The notes: a model not told the origin generated them from the sequence alone. A stretch of 48,538 nucleotides of DNA from Butyricicoccus_A sp963601915 (GCA_963601915.1 CAVCGL010000015.1:1-48538); one strand, 5' to 3'; positions 7,153-15,247 are shown, numbered from the stretch's first letter. Numbers and translations are program-made.

Positions 7153-8298
7153 TTACTTGCCGAGTACGTTGTTAGCGATTACCATGCGCTGTACCTGAGA
7201 AGTGCCCTCGTAGATCTCAGTGATCTTAGCATCACGCATCATGCGCTCCATCGGGTACTCGCGGATGTAACCGTAACCGCCGAAGATCTGGAGAGCCTTG
7301 GTGGTAACGTCCATAGCAGTCTCAGCAGCAAACAGCTTAGCCATAGCAGCTTCCTTGTTGTACGGCAGACCATTGTCCTTGTTGAATGCAGCACGGCGAA
7401 CCAGCAGACGAGCTGCGTCTACCTGTGTCTCCATGTCAGCGATCATCCACTGCAGACCCTGGAACTTGGACAGCGTCTTACCAAACTGTACACGCTCCTT
7501 CATGTAAGCAACAGCCTGATCCAGCGCGCCCTGTGCGATGCCCAGTGCCTGAGAAGCGATACCGATACGGCCGCCGTCCAGGGTGGTCATAGCGATCTTG
7601 AAGCCCTGGCCTTCTCTGCCCAGCAGACGGTCTGCCGGAAGAACCATGTCCTCGAATACCAGCTCAGCAGTCTGGGAGCCGCGGATACCCATCTTGTGCT
7701 CGATCTTGCCGATGGAGAATCCCGGATCGTCCTTATCAACGATAAATGCAGAAATACCATGATTTCTTGCAGCCTTATCGGTCATAGCAAAAATTACATA
7801 GGTGTCAGCAATGCCGCCGCCGGTGATAAATACCTTGGAGCCATTGATGACATAAGAGCCGTCCTCCTGCTTTACAGCAACAGTCTGCTGTGCTGCAGAG
7901 TCAGTGCCGGCATTCGGCTCGGTCAGGCCGAACGCACCGGTCTTGTGACCGTCGATCAGCGGACGCAGCCACTTCTCCTTCTGTGCAGCGGTGCCGTACT
8001 TGAAGATCGGCCAAGCGCCCAGCGTTGCGTGAGAAGAAATGATACAGCCGGTAGTGCCGCAGAAGCGGGATGCTTCCTCAATTGCGATAGAGTAGCAGAT
8101 GGTGTCGCCGCCGGAGCCGCCCAGCTCCTTCGGGAACTGAATGCCCATCAGGCCGTACTTACGCATCTTTTCTACTGTTTCAAACGGATAACGCTCTTCA
8201 GCGTCGATCTCAGCAGCGATCGGCTCTACTTCGTTCACTGCGAACTCACGGCACATCTTCTGAACCAGTGCCTGCTCTTTTGTAAGCCTAAAATCCAT
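7153..8298 (-). CDS. bcd: Butyryl-CoA dehydrogenase (acyl-CoA dehydrogenase), paralogue 2
   Basis: This 381-residue short-chain acyl-CoA dehydrogenase is the likely terminal enzyme turning crotonyl-CoA into butyryl-CoA together with EtfAB. Seen motifs: FGLTEPNAGTDSAAQQTVAV, FGGYGYIREYPMERMMRDAKI and catalytic Glu364 (IYEGTSQ). Its substrate-site segment CGTTGCIISSHATL is close to the classical clostridial Bcd form, so this is the better candidate for authentic Bcd. The start is the ATG at 8298 with GGGAGG 8 nt upstream. A longer frame to 8352 exists, but its extra 18 residues (MCVCRFHMELI...) lack any family match. It is first in an operon with a strong promoter. Confidence 0.93.
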   Translation of the reverse strand: MDFRLTKEQALVQKMCREFAVNEVEPIAAEIDAEERYPFETVEKMRKYGLMGIQFPKELGGSGGDTICYSIAIEEASRFCGTTGCIISSHATLGAWPIFKYGTAAQKEKWLRPLIDGHKTGAFGLTEPNAGTDSAAQQTVAVKQEDGSYVINGSKVFITGGGIADTYVIFAMTDKAARNHGISAFIVDKDDPGFSIGKIEHKMGIRGSQTAELVFEDMVLPADRLLGREGQGFKIAMTTLDGGRIGIASQALGIAQGALDQAVAYMKERVQFGKTLSKFQGLQWMIADMETQVDAARLLVRRAAFNKDNGLPYNKEAAMAKLFAAETAMDVTTKALQIFGGYGYIREYPMERMMRDAKITEIYEGTSQVQRMVIANNVLGK

Positions 8299-8439
8299 AC
8301 CAGTAAACCTCCCAAAAAATATCAATTCCATGTGAAATCTGCAAACGCACATTTTGCTGATCTGGCTTTCGGCTAAAAGTACGGTGCACCTTCAGGAATG
8401 CGGGTTAATCTATGTACATGCGCACATGCACACGCTTAT

Positions 8440-8467
8440 ATTATAGCGATTCCGCAATCTTTGTCAA
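8440..8467 (-). promoter_or_regulatory. Strong sigma-A promoter of bcd2-etfBA
   Basis: Minus-strand TTGACA (8462-8467 complement), 16 bp and TATAAT (8440-8445 complement) are both perfect hexamers. The start codon is about 140 bp downstream, leaving a leader of about 130 nt. Just downstream of the -10 lies an imperfect palindrome rich in GCATG words (about 8412-8432) that could bind a regulator; I do not recognise it. Confidence 0.85.
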
Positions 8468-8703
8468 GAAATTCACGCACTTTTTTTGAACACTTTTTAT
8501 AATTTACCAAGAATTTACTCAGTTTTTTTCACACGTTTTGCACGCACTTTTTACAACGGTATAATATTTATAGAAAATATACACTTTGTGTTCAAATGAA
8601 ATTTTTAACGAAGGGGAAAAGAAGCGCTAAGATGAAAAAGAGAGCCGTCCCGTTTGGGATGACTCTCCTGTTTTTAAATTTCATCTCGCGTACCAGCCAA
8701 CTT
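8468..8703. other. Gene-free spacer
   Basis: Between the bcd2 promoter and the repeat cluster there is only AT-rich sequence and the hairpin terminator at 8635-8667. With the adjoining bcd2 leader (8299-8467) and the repeat locus (8704-9027), this makes a gene-free region of about 740 bp. Confidence 0.6.
8635..8667 (-). terminator. Hairpin terminator, probably of nadE
   Basis: Arms GAGAGccGTCCC and GGGATgaCTCTC (8640-8667) are followed on the minus strand by TTTTT. It lies about 370 bp past the nadE stop, with the palindromic repeat cluster in between. The repeats would therefore be part of a long nadE 3' untranslated region, if nothing stops transcription earlier. Confidence 0.6.
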
Positions 8704-9027
8704 GTCTCTCCCTCTGGGAGAGATGTCGCGCAGTGACAGAGAGGGCAGGCTCCCTCGTTGAGGGAGCTGTCTTGCCGCCTCGCGGCAAGACTGAGGGAGT
8801 TTTGCCAGATTGACAAGATACGCATCAGATTTACTCTAAGACGGACTCACTCACGTGCTGCCCTCTCAGTCATTTGCTTCGCAAATGCCAGCTCTCCCAA
8901 AGGGAGAGCCAAGAAGCCGGTGCGAACTGTACGCCTGACAAATCAAAGTGACTCTCATACAGACTTTCTCGCGGGCTGCTCCTTCCGTCACGGCTTGCGC
9001 CGCGCCACCTTCCTCAGGGAGGAAGGC
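8704..9027. repeat. Palindromic mosaic repeat locus 1 (modules D-B-A-C)
   Basis: Four two-hairpin modules lie in order. D is at about 8704-8747 (TCTCCC/GGGAGA then TGTCGC/GTGACA). B is at about 8748-8800 (GCTCCCTC/GAGGGAGC then TTGCCGC/GCGGCAA). A is at 8860-8910 (GCATTTGC/GCAAATGC then GCTCTCCC/GGGAGAGC). C is at about 8976-9027 (CACGGCTTGCG then CCTTCCTC/GAGGAAGG). The order and spacers match one unit of the tandem array at 47.5-48.5 kb. It is not protein coding despite short open frames. Confidence 0.85.
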
Positions 9028-9038
9028 TTATCCCAGCT

Positions 9039-10949
9039 TTACAGCTGCTCGCACTGCTGCATCCACAGGGCGCTGACTGCGTCCGACGGCATTCTCCAGT
9101 CGCCGCGCGGGGACAGCGTGACCGTTCCCACCTTCGGGCCGTCCGGCAGGCAGGAACGCTTGAACTGCTGGATAAAGAACCGGCGAACAAACGTCGTCAG
9201 CCATTTCTTGATGGTCTCATCATCATAGACACCGGCAAACGCATGTTTTGCCAGACGATAGATCTTCTTCGGCTCCATACCAAAGCGCAGCAGATAATAC
9301 AGATAGAAATCATGCAGCTCATACGGGCCGACAAGCTCCTCTGTCTTCTGCGAAATCTCTCCGTCCTTCGGCGGCAGCAGCTCCGGAGACACCGGCGTTG
9401 CGAGGACATCGCGCAGCACTCTGCCGGTCTCGCCGCCCGCCCGCTCTGCTTCGTATGCGGTCAAATACCGAACCAGGGTCTTCGGAATCGAGCCATTGAC
9501 GCCGTACATCGACATGTGATCGCCGTTATAGGTCGCCCAGCCCAGTGCCAGCTCAGACAAATCACCGGTGCCGATGACCATACCGCCGGTCTTGTTGGCA
9601 AGATCCATCAGAACCTGCGTGCGCTCGCGCGCCTGACCGTTTTCAAACGTTACCGAATGATCCTCCATATCGTGTCCAATGTCAAGGAAATGCTGGGTGA
9701 CCGATGCACCAATCTCAATGGTCTTGCAGGTGGTGCCATACGCTGCCGCCAGCGTCAGCGCGTTGTTCTTGGTGCGGCTGGTCGTGCCAAAGCACGGCAT
9801 CGTCACGGCAATAATATCCTTTCTGTCGCGTCCCAGCATATCAAAGGCATGGACAGTAACAACCAGCGCCAGCGCAGAATCCAGACCGCCGGACAAACCA
9901 ACAACCGCGGTCTTTGCATGGGCATGGCGGACACGCGTTGCCAAACCGGTTGCCTGCAAGGCCAGAATTTCCTCGCAGCGCTCTGCCAGATCGTCCTTAT
10001 TGGACGGAACAAACGGCGTCTGCGCAATCGTTCGAGTCAGTGTGGTCCCCCGCAGCTGCATATCAAACGGGATTTCTGCGTAATCAAAGACATCTTCCGT
10101 GTGGAAGGTATTCTGACGGCGGCGCTCGTAATCCATGCGCTTGACATCAATTTCCGAAATCGTCAAACCGGTGGCAAATCGCTTGGACTGTGCGAGAATC
10201 GAGCCGTTTTCTGCAATAATATTGTGTGCGGCAAAGACCAGATCCGTCGAGGACTCGCCCTGACCGGCATCGCAGTACACATAGCCGCACTGTCCGCGTC
10301 CCGACTGCATCCGCACCAAGTCACGGCGATACGCCGCCTTGCCGATAATCTCATCCGAAGCGGACAGATTATAGATAATCGTTGCGCCTGCGGCAGCCAA
10401 TGCGCTGGATGGCGGATTGGATACCCACAGATCTTCGCAGATCTCTGCACCGACCGCAAATTCCGGCATCTCTGTGCACTGGAACACCTGCATCGGGCTG
10501 AGGGCAAACTCCTGCTCGCCCCAGGTCAGATACTCTGCGGTCTCTTCGGTTGCTTCCGTGAAGTGACGCAGCTCATAGAACTCGGTATAGTTCGGAATAT
10601 TGCGCTTCGGCACCATGCCCAGAATGTCGCCCTTATGCAGAACAGCCGCACAATTGTACAGCGAGCCGCGCACACGAACCGGAATGCCAATCAAAATCAG
10701 CATATCCATGTCCTTGGTCTCCTTGGCGATGCGGAGCAGCTGCTGCTTCGCGCCCTCCAGCAGAACCTCATGCAGAAACAGGTCAGAACAGGTATAGCCG
10801 GTCAGACACAGCTCCGGAAAACCAACAACCTGCACGCCCTGCTCATTCGCCTCGCGGCACAGAGCCAAAATATTGTCTGCATTGAATGCGCAGTCAGCCA
10901 CATGGATTTCCGGCGTGGCTGCCGCGACTTTGATAAAACCGTCTTTCAT
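9039..10949 (-). CDS. nadE: Glutamine-dependent NAD+ synthetase
   Basis: This 636-residue two-domain enzyme makes NAD+ from deamido-NAD+ (NaAD), ATP and glutamine, the last step of NAD synthesis. The N-terminal nitrilase-type glutaminase shows the Glu-Lys-Cys triad: Glu46 (GFPELCLTGY), Lys115 (PKRNIPNY) and Cys171 (GAEICEDLW). The C-terminal synthetase has the PP-loop SGGLDSA at 353-359 and GTGDLSELALGWATYNGDH. The length matches the long glutamine-using class. The ATG at 10949 is chosen because GAGGTGG lies 9 nt upstream and homology begins there; the upstream frame to 11000 adds unrelated basic residues. It is monocistronic, and the repeat cluster begins 11 bp past the stop codon. Confidence 0.95.
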   Translation of the reverse strand: MKDGFIKVAAATPEIHVADCAFNADNILALCREANEQGVQVVGFPELCLTGYTCSDLFLHEVLLEGAKQQLLRIAKETKDMDMLILIGIPVRVRGSLYNCAAVLHKGDILGMVPKRNIPNYTEFYELRHFTEATEETAEYLTWGEQEFALSPMQVFQCTEMPEFAVGAEICEDLWVSNPPSSALAAAGATIIYNLSASDEIIGKAAYRRDLVRMQSGRGQCGYVYCDAGQGESSTDLVFAAHNIIAENGSILAQSKRFATGLTISEIDVKRMDYERRRQNTFHTEDVFDYAEIPFDMQLRGTTLTRTIAQTPFVPSNKDDLAERCEEILALQATGLATRVRHAHAKTAVVGLSGGLDSALALVVTVHAFDMLGRDRKDIIAVTMPCFGTTSRTKNNALTLAAAYGTTCKTIEIGASVTQHFLDIGHDMEDHSVTFENGQARERTQVLMDLANKTGGMVIGTGDLSELALGWATYNGDHMSMYGVNGSIPKTLVRYLTAYEAERAGGETGRVLRDVLATPVSPELLPPKDGEISQKTEELVGPYELHDFYLYYLLRFGMEPKKIYRLAKHAFAGVYDDETIKKWLTTFVRRFFIQQFKRSCLPDGPKVGTVTLSPRGDWRMPSDAVSALWMQQCEQL

Positions 10950-11011
10950 AATAACTTCCACCTCAGGAATGAATTTTCGTGATCTCCTGCGTGCAGGCAC
11001 GTATTGTCCTT

Positions 11012-11040
11012 ATTATACTCCACCTGTCCCCAATTGAAAA
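11012..11040 (-). promoter_or_regulatory. Candidate nadE promoter
   Basis: A minus-strand TATAAT (11012-11017 complement) is preceded by a 17-bp spacer and a weak -35, TTTTCA. It is about 65 bp upstream of the nadE start. Confidence 0.5.
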
Positions 11041-11130
11041 CAGGAGATTTTATGCCGTATATTTACTATTTGTATAATTTAGTCGTAAATATACGAATTA
11101 AAAATTGTTTGTACCGTTCACATCTAGCTC

Positions 11131-11411
11131 CAAAGCCTTCCTCTCTGAGGAAGGTGGCGCGGCGCAAGCCGTGACGGAAGGAGCAGCACGCAAACCAGTC
11201 TGTATGAGAGTCACCCTGATTCGTCAGGCTCCCAATTCGCACCGACTTCTTGGCTCTCCCTCTGGGAGAGCTGGCATTTGCGAAGCAAATGACTGAGAGG
11301 GCAGGACGCTAACAAATTCGTATGAGAGTTTGCCTGATTCGTCAGAGATAGCGTGTTACTCCCTCAGTCTTGCCGCGAGGCGGCAATCCAGCTCCCTCAA
11401 TGAGGGAGCCT
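11131..11411. repeat. Palindromic mosaic repeat locus 2 (modules C-A-B, reversed)
   Basis: In the opposite orientation to locus 1, C lies at about 11131-11183, A at 11251-11301 and B at about 11357-11411. Module D is missing. The spacers between modules are also conserved: a TGATTCGTCAG word recurs between C and A and between A and B. The locus sits between the diverging and converging ends of nadE and the deacetylase gene, outside the nadE promoter. Confidence 0.85.
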
Positions 11412-11440
11412 GACAGAGTATCATACGAAGTTCAACCGCA

Positions 11441-11480
11441 AAAAAATCACCAGCGCCGGTATTCCCAGAACTGGTGATTT
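11441..11480 (-). terminator. Terminator of the polysaccharide deacetylase gene
   Basis: ATCACCAG (11446-11453) pairs with CTGGTGAT (11471-11478). On the minus strand the stem is followed by seven U. It lies immediately after the deacetylase stop codon. The same stem sequence is reused in the terminator at 41123-41151. Confidence 0.85.
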
Positions 11481-11485
11481 TGCGT

Positions 11486-13033
11486 TTAGTTTTTCTTTTC
11501 GCTCTTAGATGAGCAGCTCTTGGAAGAATCCTTGGTTTCTTCCGTATACTCTGCCGGTGTATTCTCATTGACACTGAAATGTACCGGTCGGGTTGTCTTG
11601 GTAATCGGCAGGCACTCAATGCCCTGCTTCTGAATGCCCTCGATGATGCTCGGCAATGCCTTGACGGTATTTTCCTTGCCATACGTATCGTGCATCAATA
11701 CGATGACATCGTTGCGCGAGCTGATAGAGACCTCATGTACGGCATACTGTGCCAGCTCTGCCGCAGAATAATTGCCGCCCTCTGCATCATGGTCATAAGC
11801 ATTCCAATCGTAATACTCAAAGCCGCGGCGGTTCATTTCCTTGATGATGGCATCATAGTTGCCGTAGTGCTTGAGCTGACCATTACTGCCACCAGGGAAA
11901 CGGAAGCCCTGTACCTTATAGCCGGTCAGTGCATAAATCTTGTCATATGCCGCCGCAAAGTCCTTCAAATATGCCTCCGGAGATGCATAAATCTTCTGGT
12001 ACTCATGCTCGTTGGCATGGATGCACAGGGTATGTCCCTCGTCAATGATGCGCTGAATCAGCTTCTCATTGCCGTCAATTTCGCTTGTGACCACGAAGAA
12101 GGTTGCCTTGACGTTGTATTTTTTCAAGGTGTCCAGAATTTTCGGCGTACAGGTATCCGACGGGCCGTCATCAAAGGTCAGATAGCATACCTTCTTGTCG
12201 CTGAGCTTTTTCTGCGTTGTCGCAGCTGTCGCATACAGACCCGGATATTCCTTTGCATAAGCCGGCAGAGAGGTATCATCCTTGATTTTCAGATACTGCT
12301 TGGTCTCCTGCTGGCTTGCCGGTGTGTTGGTATCCTCGTTCGTTACGGTAGATGTCGTTGTCTTATTGCCCTTTGTATTGTCCTGTTTGCTGCTGCCGCC
12401 GGTGATACCGCGGACAGCGGATACAATAAGTACCAGCGCCACCAGCACGACAACCAACACGGTGCCCATACGAACCAGCTGTCTGCGATGCTTTCGCGCG
12501 AGCTTGGCATCTCGATGGGTTTTCCGCGGCTTCGACTCAGCTGGCTGCTTCTTTTTCTGCACCGGTTTCTTTTGTACCGGCTTTTTCTGCGGCTTCGGCT
12601 GCGCAGCCTTTTCTGCTGCCGCCTGTTCCTGCTGTGCCTTTGCCTGTTCTGCCTGCTGCTTTTCCTGCATTTCAGCCAGCGCTTTTGCTGTCTGCTTGCG
12701 GCGAATCTGCTGCTCCAGCATGGCTTCTCGTTCTGCCTGCTCTCGATCTGCCTGTCGCTGCTCTTCCAGCTCCTGCTCGGACTTCGGCTCCTCCGTCGTT
12801 GTCGAAGATGCCGACTCCTCGGTTTCCGCCTGCGCCTCGTCTGTCTGCGTATCAGAATTAGTATCAAACGATTCCTCGGCGTCATCTTCGTCTTCTTCTA
12901 ACTCCTCCGGATCGAATTCTTCGTCTTCTTCCTCTTCCGGTTCCAGTAAATTTTGCAGCTCTGCAAGGTCACGTTTCGCCTGTTCGCGCTTTTCCTGCTC
13001 CTTGTCTGGCTTGATTTCAAACTCCTCTGCCAT
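11486..13033 (-). CDS. Membrane-anchored polysaccharide deacetylase (PgdA-like)
   Basis: The product has about 515 residues. Residues 1-190 are a cytoplasmic, very acidic then Lys/Gln/Ala-rich segment with coiled-coil character. Residues 189-209 are one membrane helix. After a Thr/Ser/Asn linker, a NodB-type carbohydrate esterase family 4 domain (about 280-480) lies outside the cell. Catalytic motifs are TFDDGPS with Asp288 and Asp289, metal ligands His339 and His343 (HANEH), RFPGGS, and the late IVLMHD. All are intact, so it should remove acetyl groups from cell-wall glycan such as GlcNAc or MurNAc. The ATG at 13033 is preferred: GGGAG lies 12 nt upstream, whereas the ATG at 13045 abuts the same GGGAG. 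The long charged cytoplasmic arm is unusual for the family. Confidence 0.88.
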   Translation of the reverse strand: MAEEFEIKPDKEQEKREQAKRDLAELQNLLEPEEEEDEEFDPEELEEDEDDAEESFDTNSDTQTDEAQAETEESASSTTTEEPKSEQELEEQRQADREQAEREAMLEQQIRRKQTAKALAEMQEKQQAEQAKAQQEQAAAEKAAQPKPQKKPVQKKPVQKKKQPAESKPRKTHRDAKLARKHRRQLVRMGTVLVVVLVALVLIVSAVRGITGGSSKQDNTKGNKTTTSTVTNEDTNTPASQQETKQYLKIKDDTSLPAYAKEYPGLYATAATTQKKLSDKKVCYLTFDDGPSDTCTPKILDTLKKYNVKATFFVVTSEIDGNEKLIQRIIDEGHTLCIHANEHEYQKIYASPEAYLKDFAAAYDKIYALTGYKVQGFRFPGGSNGQLKHYGNYDAIIKEMNRRGFEYYDWNAYDHDAEGGNYSAAELAQYAVHEVSISSRNDVIVLMHDTYGKENTVKALPSIIEGIQKQGIECLPITKTTRPVHFSVNENTPAEYTEETKDSSKSCSSKSEKKN

Positions 13034-13123
13034 CTTTTCAATCATCTCCCTTTCGTTTCATTTCAACTATATCTGTTGTCGAATTTTCCTGACAACAGTG
13101 TCATTATCCTTTCAGTGCCTTCT

Positions 13124-13152
13124 ATTATACTCACATTGTACAAAAAAAACAA
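13124..13152 (-). promoter_or_regulatory. Promoter of the polysaccharide deacetylase gene
   Basis: Minus-strand TTGTTT, a 17-bp spacer and a perfect TATAAT (13124-13129 complement). An inverted repeat GTTGTC...GACAAC lies in the leader near 13076-13098. Confidence 0.65.
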
Positions 13153-13314
13153 TATTTTTGACAATTTTCCTGTCTTTCCCATTTTTCTCTCGCCTTTCCC
13201 TCACCTTTACAATCTATGGATCTCATGATACAATATTGATACAAAACCAAACAAGCAGTTGTCTGTATTATTTATTCTTATTTATACGAATTGTATAGAA
13301 AGGTGGCTATCACT

Positions 13315-13785
13315 ATGTCTGAAACATTTGCATCTCTGTCTGCTCTGGAGCAGGAATTGACGTTTTCCTCGTTTTCCCGCGCGGATGCCCTGCGTCTGGG
13401 ACTGCTCATCAACGAAGCGTCTCAAGGCTATCCGGCACCGATTGCCTCGGAAATTGTCATCAATGGTCTGACCGTCTTCCGTTATTTTCAGGACGGTGCT
13501 CGTCCGGACAGTGAGCTGTGGTTGGAGCGCAAGCGCAACGCCGTCGAATTGATGCAGATGGGTTCGCTGTGTTTCGGCTGTATGATGGAGGAAAGCGGAG
13601 AATCGCTGGAAGGCCGCAAATTAAATGCCGATGATTTTGCACCGGGCGGCGGCGGTATGCCGATCCTGATTGCAGGCACTGGCATGATTGGTTCTGTCTG
13701 CGTTTCCGGTGAGCCAAATCATCTGGACGATCAGGCAATTGTCGTCAAGGCTCTGCGCCAGCTCAAAGCGGAGAAAGAGGGCTAA
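13315..13785 (+). CDS. UPF0303 / GlcG-HbpS-like family protein
   Basis: The 156-residue protein resembles the UPF0303 family (yeast YBR137W-like, within the GlcG/HbpS superfamily). Visible features are the alpha/beta N-terminus with FSRADALRLGLLINE, the stretch ERKRNAVELMQMGSLCFG, and the glycine-rich PGGGGMPILIAGTGMIGSVCVSG typical of the fold. The molecular function in bacteria is not settled. Related proteins bind haem or act as small-molecule-binding domains, but no haem ligand can be assigned here. The start is the ATG at 13315, with GAAAGGTGG 8 nt upstream. It appears monocistronic, oriented away from the deacetylase gene. Confidence 0.75.
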   Translation: MSETFASLSALEQELTFSSFSRADALRLGLLINEASQGYPAPIASEIVINGLTVFRYFQDGARPDSELWLERKRNAVELMQMGSLCFGCMMEESGESLEGRKLNADDFAPGGGGMPILIAGTGMIGSVCVSGEPNHLDDQAIVVKALRQLKAEKEG

Positions 13786-13809
13786 CCTAAAACCGACATC
13801 CAATTCTTG

Positions 13810-13838
13810 TTGATTTCTGTTGTCTGGACAAGTATAAT
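13810..13838 (+). promoter_or_regulatory. Promoter of the lipoprotein gene
   Basis: TTGATT (13810-13815), a 17-bp spacer and a perfect TATAAT (13833-13838), 38 bp before the GTG start codon. Confidence 0.8.
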
Positions 13839-13875
13839 AGACTGTATCTGATGACAGAAATGGAGAGAATTGATT

Positions 13876-14568
13876 GTGAAGAAAAAAATACTGTCCCTCG
13901 CTCTTGTGGCGGTCATGTCTGTGGGACTGCTGTCCGGCTGCGGCAGCAGCAAAGAGGCACCAACTGCTGCAGAAACCTACGATGTTCTGGAAAATCCAGC
14001 CATCACCGTGGACGGCACATGGTCTGCACCGGATACTGACCGCTCTGTAACCTTCAACGCAGACGGCACCTATACCAGCACCATTGCTACCAAGTTCTCT
14101 ACGGATTCCCTGAGCGGCAACTATGTGTATTATTCGCAGAACGACAGCTTCAAGCTGGCGGACGCCTTTAAGAATGAAGAGTATGTTGTCTTGTCCAACG
14201 AAAAGGGCAAGGAAACCTTGTTCGGTACCGTGCTCGGCGATGTCATGGTATGCTTCTACGATCAGAGCCAGTGCTACTTCTTCCGCGACAAGCGCACCAC
14301 TGCCGTTTCCCTGTCCGATTTCACGGGAAACTGGAAAGATGCGACCGGCGGCACCTATGAGCTGAAGCTCAAGGATGACGGCACCTGCCTCATGGGTGAA
14401 GAGGATAAGATGGACACTTACACCTACACCTATGACGAAAGCAGCTACTGCCTGACCATCAACAACGGCAACAGCGATCAGGTATACACCGTCGGCATGT
14501 TTGAAGGCTATCTGTTCCTGATGCTCAACGGCAACAACTACACCATGTATATGTACGAGAAGCAGTAA
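13876..14568 (+). CDS. Lipoprotein with two repeated beta-rich domains
   Basis: The 230-residue predicted lipoprotein has a lysine-rich start, a hydrophobic stretch and lipobox LLSGC with acylated Cys22. The mature part carries two related units beginning GTWSAPDTDRSVTFNADGTY (about 47-66) and GNWKDATGGTYELKLKDDGT (about 153-172). This G-x-W...F/L-x-x-DGT pattern is typical of small lipocalin-like or DUF5640-like beta domains found on clostridial surfaces. No enzyme motif is seen. The GTG at 13876 is chosen because GGAGAG lies 8 nt upstream; the in-frame TTG at 13870 is too close to it. The gene is monocistronic, with its own promoter and terminator. The function is unknown. Confidence 0.8.
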   Translation: MKKKILSLALVAVMSVGLLSGCGSSKEAPTAAETYDVLENPAITVDGTWSAPDTDRSVTFNADGTYTSTIATKFSTDSLSGNYVYYSQNDSFKLADAFKNEEYVVLSNEKGKETLFGTVLGDVMVCFYDQSQCYFFRDKRTTAVSLSDFTGNWKDATGGTYELKLKDDGTCLMGEEDKMDTYTYTYDESSYCLTINNGNSDQVYTVGMFEGYLFLMLNGNNYTMYMYEKQ

Positions 14569-14599
14569 GTATCCCTGAAACCTGTTTCGCGCGAAAATC

Positions 14600-14641
14600 A
14601 AGCACCAGAACCGGAGTTCTCCGGAGCTGGTGCTTTTGTTT
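14600..14641 (+). terminator. Terminator of the lipoprotein gene
   Basis: GCACCAG..CCGGAG (from 14602) pairs with CTCCGG..CTGGTGC (to 14633), followed by TTTTGTTTT, 34 bp past the stop codon. Confidence 0.9.
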
Positions 14642-14652
14642 TGCTGATAAAA

Positions 14653-14781
14653 AGCCGTGACGGAAGGAGCAGCACGTGGGCAAGTGCGCCGTAGAGCAAA
14701 TCTGATGCGTATCTTGTCAATCTTGCCAAAATCCCTCAGTCATTTGCAAGGCAAATGACAGCTCCCTCAAAGAGGGAGCCA
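14653..14781. repeat. Decayed palindromic repeat locus 3 with a chimeric A/B module
   Basis: A partial C module (14653-14676, CCGTGACGGAAGGAGC) is followed by a conserved spacer and one 50-nt module at 14732-14781. Its outer arms (CCCTCAG, GCTCCCTCAAAGAGGGAGC) are those of module B, but its inner hairpin (CATTTGCAAGGCAAATG) is that of module A. It looks like a recombination product of two modules. Confidence 0.75.
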
Positions 14782-14792
14782 ATTCTCTTTCT

Positions 14793-14820
14793 CATATCCG
14801 TCCGTTCTCCCGCATACACT
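14793..14820 (+). promoter_or_regulatory. Sigma-E/sigma-K-like sporulation promoter
   Basis: CATATC (14793-14798), a 14-nt spacer and CATACACT (14813-14820) fit the mother-cell sigma-E pattern (ATA-type -35, CATACAnT -10). No sigma-A hexamers are seen. It is 35 bp before the gene at 14855, whose operon partner has sporulation-type domains. Confidence 0.55.
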
Positions 14821-14854
14821 GCTCTGTATTCCTAATGGAAGAGAGGAGATTGAT

Positions 14855-15247
14855 ATGCCTACCGGAACGTTGATTGTACAGACTCGCGCCGCACGCGGTG
14901 CGGTTCCCGTCGCCGGTGCTCTGGTGACGATTTTTTGTCCGGATAACGACCAAACGCCCTGTGTTTCCATTCGCACAGACAGCAGCGGGGCAACGGCTCC
15001 GATTTCTCTGGAAGCCCCGTCTCTCACCGATCATGACGCAGAGACTGCGCCGCCGTATGCCTCGTACCGCGTCAACATTGACCATCCCGATTACCGTCCC
15101 GTCACGGTACTGGATACCGCGATTTTTTCCGGCATCACAACGGTTCTGCCGGTCTCTATGATTCCGCCGCGCTCGGTCGATGAACTGCGCCAAACCATCG
15201 TCATCAACAGCACAGAAACCGGCCCATCCGGTTCGGGGAGGGAATAA
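14855..15247 (+). CDS. Small beta-domain protein (carboxypeptidase-regulatory-like), probable sporulation gene
   Basis: The 130-residue protein has no signal peptide. Its opening MPTGTLIVQTRAARGAVPVAG, then DSSGATAPISLEAPS and YRVNIDHPDYRPV, follow the pattern of a carboxypeptidase-regulatory-like (transthyretin-like) beta sandwich, a domain common in clostridial proteins paired with peptidoglycan-binding partners. AGAGGAG lies 7 nt before the ATG. Its stop codon directly abuts the next start (15248), and that gene's ribosome site GGGAGGG lies inside this one, so the two are translationally linked. With the sigma-E-like promoter, this suggests a role in spore cortex or coat. That role is inference. 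Confidence 0.7.
   Translation: MPTGTLIVQTRAARGAVPVAGALVTIFCPDNDQTPCVSIRTDSSGATAPISLEAPSLTDHDAETAPPYASYRVNIDHPDYRPVTVLDTAIFSGITTVLPVSMIPPRSVDELRQTIVINSTETGPSGSGRE

Noticed and set aside
8299..8352. N-terminal extension of bcd paralogue 2
   Set aside because: The added residues are unlike the family, and the ATG at 8298 has GGGAGG at the right distance.
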